The notes beneath the pieces are model-generated. The model was not told the DNA's origin, ran no database searches, and worked only from the letters and a program-made list of their open reading frames with translations. From positions 1 to 11,196 of the forward strand of contig CALAQQ010000033.1 in the NCBI GenBank assembly GCA_937888485.1: a stretch of DNA of 11,196 bases, read 5' to 3'. Positions 5,928 to 11,196 of the stretch are shown piece after piece; the stretch's first letter is position 1; each line of letters starts with the position of its first letter. Origin of the DNA: an uncultured Clostridia bacterium. Lineage in GTDB: Bacteria > Bacillota > Clostridia > Oscillospirales > Acutalibacteraceae. Position numbers and translations under genes: made by a program.

Positions 5928-8129
5928 ATGGAAGAATTTGTTACCGTAACGGGTGTTGTGGAGTACATAACATTCCAGAATAGTGAAAACGGCTACACCG
6001 TTCTTGAGTTTTCAAGTGACGGTGAACTTTTTACTGCAACCGGTAACATCGGTGAGCTTTACTGCGGTGAAAGAGTTACTTTTACCGGCAGATGGTCTGT
6101 TCATCCCACTTTCGGCAAACAACTGAAAATAGAAGGCTGTGTCCGTGAAATGCCCGGAACGGCTGCCGAAATGCTTTCATATCTTTCATCCGGAATCATA
6201 AAGGGAATAAGAGAAAGAACAGCTCAGAAAATTGTCGAGAGATTCGGCGATGAAACATTCTATATAATTGAAAATGAGCCAAAACGTCTTTCTGAAATCA
6301 AGGGTATTTCCCGTGACAGAGCAAAGGAAATTTCCGATGAGTTCAGAAAACGTGCCGCTGAAAGAGAAGCTCTTATTGCACTTGAAAAGTACGGCATGAC
6401 AACCTCCGAATGTCTCAGGGTGTTCAAAATATTCGGTTCAAGGTCTGTTGAAACCGTTGAAAGGAATCCTTATCTTCTTTGTTCTGAGGGGATAGGAATA
6501 ACCTTTGAAAAGGCGTGCGGAATTGCACAAAGACTTCCCATTCCTCCTGCGGATGAATACAGAATAGCGGCGGGAATTTTATATGTTGTAAGACATAATC
6601 TTTATAACGGTCATACCTGCCTCCCGCGTGAAAAGCTTATTCCGCCCTGTGTATCTCTTCTCGGTTGTTCAGATGATGATACGAAAATTCAGCTTGATAA
6701 ACTAATTGAACAAAAACAGCTTGTTTCGGATATGATTTACGGCAGAGAATTTATATTTCTTCCCGAAATCTATGACGCTGAGAAAAAAGCGGCAAATACC
6801 GTTCTTTTCATGAAGCGGTTTGCTCCGAAATGTCTTGATAATATTGACGAACAGATAAATCATGCCGAGCTTATCGGCGGTGTATGCTATAATGATATGC
6901 AGCGTCTTGCAATTAAGCTTGCCGTTGAAAGAGGAATACTTATCCTTACAGGCGGTCCGGGTACGGGTAAAACAACTACCCTTCGGGGAATACTCAGAGT
7001 TTTTGAAAAACAGGGGCTTGAGGTTGCTCTTGCGGCACCGACCGGCAGAGCCGCAAAAAGGATGAGTGAACTTACGGGCAGAGAAGCCTGCACAATTCAC
7101 CGTTTGCTTGAGGTTGAATGGGACAGAAATGACAAACCCGTTTTTCAGCGTAACAAACGAAATCCTCTGAATGTCGGTGCAGTTATCATAGATGAGCTTT
7201 CAATGGTTGATATTGTTCTTTTTTCGAGTTTGCTTGATGCACTTCCCATCGGTTGCAGACTTGTTATGGTCGGAGACTCCGACCAGCTTCCCCCTGTAGG
7301 TGCTGGTAATGTTCTTCATGATATGATAAATTCAAAAGCTCTTCCTGTTGTTGAACTGAAAGAGGTTTTTCGTCAGGCAATGGAAAGTCTTATTGTTACC
7401 AATGCTCATAAAATTGTTCGGGGTGAGTTTCCCGAAATAATGAGAACGGATAAGGACTTTTTCTTTATGGAAAGGAATCAGCCGTTTTCTGCGGCGAAAA
7501 CCGTTACCGAACTTTGTGCAACAAGACTTCCCAATGCATATAAATATTCTCCGACAGACGATATTCAGGTTCTTTGCCCTTCGAGAAAGGGTGAGGCGGG
7601 AACGATTAATCTCAACAAACATCTGCAGGCGGCAATCAATCCTCCTGCAAGACATAAACGTGAGCATAGCTTCGGTCAGCGCATTTTCCGTGAAGGCGAC
7701 AAGCTTATGCAGACTAAAAATAATTATAACATTCCATGGTCAGCTTCCGATAAAGACGGTCTCGGTGTATTTAACGGAGATATCGGTATTCTTGAGAAGA
7801 TAGACGAAGTTGCCCATACATTATATATACGTTTTGATGATAAGATGGCGGAATATCCTTTTGAAGGAAGCACGGAACTTGAACATGCGTATGCCGTTAC
7901 CGTTCATAAAAGTCAGGGTAATGAATTCGAGGCGGTTGTTATGCCTGTAACGGGAGTCGTTGAACAGCTTGCTTACCGTAATTTGCTTTATACTGCGGTA
8001 ACACGTGCCAAAAAGCTGATGATTCTTGTAGGTGCAAGAAACACAATCGAAAGAATGGTTAATAATAACAGTAAGGCAAAACGCTATTCCGCACTCAAAA
8101 GCTTTATAATGCTTGGTGAAGAAAATTGA
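5928..8129 (+). CDS. recD2: RecD2-type ATP-dependent 5'-3' DNA helicase (YrrC family)
   Basis: Superfamily 1B helicase that acts without RecBC. In Firmicutes RecD2 is linked to DNA repair and replication-fork upkeep. Numbering from the TTG at 5916 (the ATG at 5928 is residue 5), an OB-like N-terminal domain with VTGVVEYITFQN (11-22) is followed by helix-hairpin-helix segments (about 90-210, including LSEIKGISRDRA). The helicase core has Walker A GGPGTGKT (346-353), APTGRAAKR (374-382), Walker B VIIDELSMVD (423-432), GDSDQLPPVGAGN (453-465), VHKSQGNEF (663-671) and YTAVTRAKK (692-700). The length of 733-737 residues matches RecD2 rather than the shorter RecD of RecBCD. Start choice is uncertain: neither ATG 5928 nor TTG 5916 has a strong Shine-Dalgarno, only AGAAAG at 5906-5911, which is nearer the TTG. 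No promoter separates it from rnpB. Its stop overlaps the comF start. Confidence 0.95.
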   Translation: MEEFVTVTGVVEYITFQNSENGYTVLEFSSDGELFTATGNIGELYCGERVTFTGRWSVHPTFGKQLKIEGCVREMPGTAAEMLSYLSSGIIKGIRERTAQKIVERFGDETFYIIENEPKRLSEIKGISRDRAKEISDEFRKRAAEREALIALEKYGMTTSECLRVFKIFGSRSVETVERNPYLLCSEGIGITFEKACGIAQRLPIPPADEYRIAAGILYVVRHNLYNGHTCLPREKLIPPCVSLLGCSDDDTKIQLDKLIEQKQLVSDMIYGREFIFLPEIYDAEKKAANTVLFMKRFAPKCLDNIDEQINHAELIGGVCYNDMQRLAIKLAVERGILILTGGPGTGKTTTLRGILRVFEKQGLEVALAAPTGRAAKRMSELTGREACTIHRLLEVEWDRNDKPVFQRNKRNPLNVGAVIIDELSMVDIVLFSSLLDALPIGCRLVMVGDSDQLPPVGAGNVLHDMINSKALPVVELKEVFRQAMESLIVTNAHKIVRGEFPEIMRTDKDFFFMERNQPFSAAKTVTELCATRLPNAYKYSPTDDIQVLCPSRKGEAGTINLNKHLQAAINPPARHKREHSFGQRIFREGDKLMQTKNNYNIPWSASDKDGLGVFNGDIGILEKIDEVAHTLYIRFDDKMAEYPFEGSTELEHAYAVTVHKSQGNEFEAVVMPVTGVVEQLAYRNLLYTAVTRAKKLMILVGARNTIERMVNNNSKAKRYSALKSFIMLGEEN

Positions 8130-8833
8130 AAAATCTTATAAAAGCGTTTGTTCATTCTTTTTTTCCGAGAAGATGTGCATATTGCGGAAGGGTTATTGCG
8201 GCAAAGCGTCTGTCATGCGTTAAGTGCGAAAAAGAACTTCCGAGAATAACGGGCGTTGTTTGCAGAAAATGCGGACGCGAAAAAGATAAATGTACATGCA
8301 AGGGCGCTGAAAAATATTATGATTCAATTGCCGCACCGTTTTATTTTAACGGTTGTGTAAGGAACGGTGTACATATTTTCAAGTTCAAAAACGGCTTAAG
8401 AAGCTCGGAGGCATTTTCTTATGAAATGTCCGAAACCGTCAAAGAAAGATTTCCGGGCGTTGAATTTGATTGTATTACCGAAGTTCCGATGACAAAGAAG
8501 AGCAGAAAAAAGCGCGGATATAATCAGTGCTTTTATCTTGCAAAAGGAATATCGGAAAATCTCGGTGTTGAACATAAAACCGATGTTTTATCAAAGATAT
8601 ACGATACAAAAATTCAACATGAAATAAAATATTATCTCCGCAAAGGTAATCTTACGGGTGTTTTTGATGTTGTGAATCCGTCGGATGTAAAGGATAAAAC
8701 AATCCTTCTTTGCGATGATATATCAACATCAGGTGAAACACTGAATGAGTGTGCCAAAATGCTCTGGCTGCATGGTGCGAAAGAAATATACTGTATAGCG
8801 CTTGCGGTAACTCTGTATAAAAAGAAAAAATAA
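8126..8833 (+). CDS. comF: ComF-family protein (phosphoribosyltransferase-like, competence-related)
   Basis: ComF proteins join an N-terminal zinc ribbon to a type I phosphoribosyltransferase fold; in naturally competent bacteria they help take up single-stranded DNA. Cysteine pairs at 17/20, 31/34, 46/49 and 56/58 are the likely zinc ligands. The core shows KKRGYNQCFYLA (128-139), TKIQHEIKYYLRKGN (161-175) and the PRPP loop ILLCDDISTSGET (193-205), in which Ser200 stands where Val/Ile is commoner. Length (235) is normal. The start is TTG 8126, overlapping the recD2 stop TGA; GGTGA (8115-8119) lies 6 bases upstream, and no ATG occurs before the conserved PRRCAYCG. The overlap implies coupled translation with recD2. 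No comE or type IV pilus genes are in view, so a role in DNA uptake here is an inference from family only. Confidence 0.9.
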   Translation: MKNLIKAFVHSFFPRRCAYCGRVIAAKRLSCVKCEKELPRITGVVCRKCGREKDKCTCKGAEKYYDSIAAPFYFNGCVRNGVHIFKFKNGLRSSEAFSYEMSETVKERFPGVEFDCITEVPMTKKSRKKRGYNQCFYLAKGISENLGVEHKTDVLSKIYDTKIQHEIKYYLRKGNLTGVFDVVNPSDVKDKTILLCDDISTSGETLNECAKMLWLHGAKEIYCIALAVTLYKKKK

Positions 8834-8851
8834 TCTGAAGGCGGTGAAAAC

Positions 8852-9895
8852 ATGCTCGGTGTAAATATAGGAATTGACCTCGGTACAACATCTATTGTTG
8901 TTTACGTTGAAGGCAAAGGCATTGTTATGACTGAGCCTTGTGTTGCCGCCTATGAAAAAGAAAGCGGTAAGCTTATCGGTGTCGGTAAGCGTGCGTGGGA
9001 TATGCTTGAAAAAAATCCGGATTCAATCCGTGTTGTCAGGCCCATGTCGCATGGTGTTGTATCCGATTTTACTGCAACGAAGCATATTCTTCGATATGTT
9101 CTTTCAAAGATTTGTAAAAACATGGTGTTTAAACCCAATGTTGTTGTTTGTGTACCTTCAATGGCAACAAGCCTTGAAAAAAGAACAATTCTTGACCTTG
9201 TAACAGCTGCCGGTGCGGCAAAAGCGTGTCTTATAGAAGAACCTCTTGCAGCTGCACTCGGTGCGGGACTCGGAAGTAACAGACCTGTCGGTACCATGAT
9301 AGTTGATATCGGCGGCGGCACAACTGATATCGCTGTTATAACAATGGGATGTATTTCTGTTTCACGCTCAATTAAAGTTGCCGGTAATGCGCTTAATGAG
9401 GCAATTGTCCGTCAGATAAGGCGTGAAAGAGATGTTGTTCTTGGCGATAAGACGGGTGAGTTCATAAAAAAACAGATAGGCTGTTCATATCTTCGCGATG
9501 TTGAACTCGGTCTGACTGTAAAAGGCAAGCATTTTATAACAAACATGCCTGTCAGCATAGAAGTCAGTTCAACCGAAGCATATCTTGCCATGAGACCTCA
9601 TCTTGAAACAATTGCAGAGGCTGTTCGTTCCGTTCTTGAACTTACACCGCCTGAATTATCTGCGGATATAGCTGAATCGGGGATTCGTCTTACAGGCGGT
9701 GGTGCATTGCTTTACGGTATTGACGAAATGATAGAACGGAAAACAGGGGTAAAAACAACAGTCGCTGAATCACCGCTTAATTGTGTTGCACTCGGGACTG
9801 GTGAAGCGCTTTCACACATGGATATTCTGAGTCAGAACGGCTATGTGTTCAAAGCACGTGATGAAATCGGCGGACTTGACCCTAAAACTGAATAA
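8852..9895 (+). CDS. mreB: MreB/Mbl-family bacterial actin (rod-shape determining protein)
   Basis: Actin-like ATPase that forms membrane-associated filaments guiding side-wall peptidoglycan synthesis. The 347 residues fit MreB, Mbl or MreBH. Motifs are phosphate-1 IGIDLGTTS (6-14), VVCVPSMAT (98-106), the EEPLAAALGAG stretch (129-139, Glu129 near the gamma-phosphate), phosphate-2 VDIGGGTTD (151-159) and the adenosine loop TGGGALL (281-287), preceded by LELTPPELSADI (262-273). The start ATG is supported by GAAGGCGGTGA (8837-8847), 4 bases upstream. It lies 18 bases after comF with no promoter, so it should be in the same operon. The usual partners mreC and mreD are not next to it; this, plus phosphate-1 GTTS where Bacillus MreB has GTAN, leaves open whether it is the main MreB or a paralogue such as Mbl. 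A short tail (about 330-347) follows the last core helix. Confidence 0.93.
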   Translation: MLGVNIGIDLGTTSIVVYVEGKGIVMTEPCVAAYEKESGKLIGVGKRAWDMLEKNPDSIRVVRPMSHGVVSDFTATKHILRYVLSKICKNMVFKPNVVVCVPSMATSLEKRTILDLVTAAGAAKACLIEEPLAAALGAGLGSNRPVGTMIVDIGGGTTDIAVITMGCISVSRSIKVAGNALNEAIVRQIRRERDVVLGDKTGEFIKKQIGCSYLRDVELGLTVKGKHFITNMPVSIEVSSTEAYLAMRPHLETIAEAVRSVLELTPPELSADIAESGIRLTGGGALLYGIDEMIERKTGVKTTVAESPLNCVALGTGEALSHMDILSQNGYVFKARDEIGGLDPKTE

Positions 9896-9904
9896 AAGAA
9901 AACA

Positions 9905-9949
9905 AACCGTCCAAGAATGTTGTTACAACATAAAAGGACGGTTATTTTT
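9905..9949 (+). promoter_or_regulatory. Nested hairpin between mreB and spoIIR: terminator or translation-control element
   Basis: AACCGTCC (9905-9912) pairs with GGACGGTT (9936-9943). Inside that outer stem, ATGTTG (9917-9922) pairs with CAACAT (9926-9931) around a TTA loop, leaving small internal loops AAGA and AAAA. ATTTTT (9944-9949) follows and abuts the spoIIR ATG. The outer stem plus T-run resembles a terminator ending the mreB transcript. The same stem also contains GGA of the only Shine-Dalgarno-like site (AAAAGGA, 9932-9938) for spoIIR. Confidence 0.65.
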
Positions 9950-10558
9950 ATGAAGAAAAAACAGATGATTGAAATTTCGGTAGCGATAGGACTTGTCTTT
10001 TCAATAGTATTTTCGGTTGTTGGTTTTGGTGTCGATTGCAGGGAGATACGAAACAATGTTATAAGGCTTCATATTCTTGCAAACTCCGACAGCGAAGAAG
10101 ATCAGAAAGTAAAACTGCTTGTAAGAGATGCACTTCTGTCATGCGGAAGCGAAATCTTTGATGGAACGGTAAATGTGAAAAATGCCAAAGAATGCCTTAA
10201 CAAGGAAAAAGAGGATCTCCTGAAAACAGCAAATAAGGTTTTATTGGACAACGGATATAACTATAAAGCCGAGATAATTCTGACGGAAGAATATTTTCAG
10301 ACACGTGAATATGAAAATTTTACTTTGCCTGCAGGAGAATATCTTGCTTTAAAAGTTATTCTCGGAAAAGGGAATGGACATAACTGGTGGTGTGTTATGT
10401 TTCCGCCACTGTGTTTGCCTGCCGCAGCTCAAAGAACAAACACTGAAATTATACTTGGAAAGGACGGTGCTGAAATAATCAGCAGTCCTGCAAGATATGA
10501 AATGAAATTTAAAATTATTGAAATAATCGAAAAAATAAAAAAATTAATTGAATATTAA
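9950..10558 (+). CDS. spoIIR: Stage II sporulation protein R
   Basis: SpoIIR is made in the forespore, exported to the space between the two membranes, and triggers SpoIIGA to cleave pro-sigma-E in the mother cell. The 202-residue product has a Lys-rich start (MKKK), one hydrophobic signal/anchor segment (about 8-28) and family hallmarks: VIRLHILANSDSEEDQ (37-52), LPAGEYLALKVILGKG (126-141), GHNWWCVMFPPLC (143-155) and a C-terminal YEMKFKIIEII (183-193). A further upstream in-frame ATG at 9917 lies inside the hairpin, has no ribosome binding site and would place LLQHKRTVIF before the signal segment, so I prefer ATG 9950. In Bacillus the gene is transcribed by sigma-F; I could not recognise a convincing sigma-F promoter here. 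No clear terminator follows. Confidence 0.93.
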   Translation: MKKKQMIEISVAIGLVFSIVFSVVGFGVDCREIRNNVIRLHILANSDSEEDQKVKLLVRDALLSCGSEIFDGTVNVKNAKECLNKEKEDLLKTANKVLLDNGYNYKAEIILTEEYFQTREYENFTLPAGEYLALKVILGKGNGHNWWCVMFPPLCLPAAAQRTNTEIILGKDGAEIISSPARYEMKFKIIEIIEKIKKLIEY

Positions 10559-10624
10559 TTACAATAATAAAAAAAGTCCAAGGGAAGCCCAAAAAACTAA
10601 ACACACGGAAGAGTTGAGAAGAAG

Positions 10625-10677
10625 GATAAAAATAAGCGAAAAAAAGTGTTGACAAAGTGAAATGGTTGTGATATATT
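10625..10677 (+). promoter_or_regulatory. Ribosomal RNA operon promoter with A-rich upstream element
   Basis: A perfect -35 TTGACA (10649-10654), a 17-base spacer and TATATT (10672-10677, 5 of 6) form a very strong sigma-A promoter. The A-rich stretch 10625-10648 just upstream looks like an UP element for the RNA polymerase alpha subunit. The start should be near 10684. The 66 bases between the spoIIR stop and this element (10559-10624) hold nothing I recognise. Confidence 0.9.
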
Positions 10678-10683
10678 ATTCAA

Positions 10684-10882
10684 GCACTCCGCAAGAACGG
10701 AATGCGACGCACCTTGAAAATTAAACAACGATTGATAGAAAAAACCCTTGAAGATTAATTTGAGTATGTACTTTCAAGTACAGCAGTAATTCTCGAATAA
10801 ACGAGAAAAAAGATGTCAGAGGACATCACGAGCGATTAATGCTCTAAGAATGATTTAGACACCTACGGGTGTTTAGATAAGA
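10684..10882 (+). other. 16S rRNA leader with a series of small hairpins
   Basis: About 200 transcribed bases before mature 16S, with no gene. Hairpins seen in order: GCACTCCG/CGGAATGC (10684-10691 with 10698-10705, one mismatch); TGTACT/AGTACA with a TTCA loop (10767-10782); TTCTCG/CGAGAA (10790-10807); GATGTC/GACATC with an AGAG loop (10812-10827); GAGC/GCTC (10830-10844, weak); and an 8-bp stem closed by a C(TACG)G tetraloop (10856-10875), a member of the very stable UNCG class. Leaders of rRNA operons carry antitermination and RNase processing signals, which is the likely role. I cannot assign a nut-like box A with confidence. Confidence 0.75.
10712..10759 (+). repeat. Imperfect direct repeat in the rRNA leader
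   Basis: CCTTGAAAATTAAA (10712-10725) and CCTTGAAGATTAAT (10746-10759) match at 12 of 14 bases, 34 bases apart, in an otherwise unstructured part of the leader. The CCTTGAAAA(T/C)T motif resembles spacer sequences near rRNA genes in Firmicutes, so it may be an antitermination or processing element. Function is inference. Confidence 0.5.

Positions 10883-11196
<314 letters not shown>

Noticed and set aside
9717..9746. GTATT-N16-GGAAAACAG inside mreB as a sigma-F promoter for spoIIR
   Set aside because: It matches the sigma-F consensus only loosely, lies about 200 bases upstream within coding sequence, and such matches occur by chance.
9917..9949. Earlier in-frame ATG for spoIIR at 9917
   Set aside because: It lies within a stable inverted repeat, has no Shine-Dalgarno sequence, and would add a non-conserved stretch before the Lys-rich start of the signal segment.
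10575..10600. GGGAAGCCC as a terminator stem after spoIIR
   Set aside because: Only three base pairs are possible and A residues, not T, follow, so it cannot act as an intrinsic terminator.

Overview
The window looks like the chromosome of a low- to mid-GC, spore-forming Firmicute of the class Clostridia. The 16S rRNA fragment at the right end has the look of the Oscillospiraceae/Ruminococcaceae group, but this is an impression from memory and no alignment was run. Three things support it: a SpoIIR homologue, which is restricted to endospore formers; strong AGGAGG/GGTGA-type ribosome binding sites; and a class A RNase P RNA. Base composition and codon use look even from end to end. I see no insertion sequence, phage gene, tRNA or CRISPR array, so this reads as ordinary core chromosome next to a sugar-use locus.

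Left part (1-3901, + strand): pentose use. The window opens inside xylA (xylose isomerase), closely followed by xylB (xylulokinase). Together they convert xylose to xylulose 5-phosphate for the pentose phosphate pathway. A strong hairpin terminator ends that unit. A separate promoter then drives a family 43 glycoside hydrolase, probably an exported arabinan/xylan-side-chain enzyme. The three genes fit a plant-hemicellulose degrader from a gut or rumen habitat.

Middle (3898-5401, - strand): a LytR-CpsA-Psr (LCP) cell-wall glycopolymer transferase followed by a translationally coupled GNAT acetyltransferase. They converge on the GH43 gene, and the stop codons overlap.

Right part (5502-10558, + strand): an excellent sigma-A promoter drives rnpB (RNase P RNA). 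With no visible terminator or new promoter, recD2 (repair helicase), comF and an MreB/Mbl-type actin follow at very close spacing. A nested hairpin with a short T-tract separates mreB from spoIIR, whose product signals from forespore to mother cell to activate sigma-E.

End (10559-11196): a ribosomal RNA operon promoter with an A-rich upstream element, a leader of about 200 nt full of small hairpins, and the first ~314 nt of 16S rRNA.

No clearly novel gene system is present. The observations most worth checking are regulatory: rnpB apparently being the 5' part of the recD2-comF-mreB transcript, the nested hairpin over the spoIIR ribosome binding site, the palindrome in the lcp/rnpB intergenic region, and the hairpin-rich rRNA leader.
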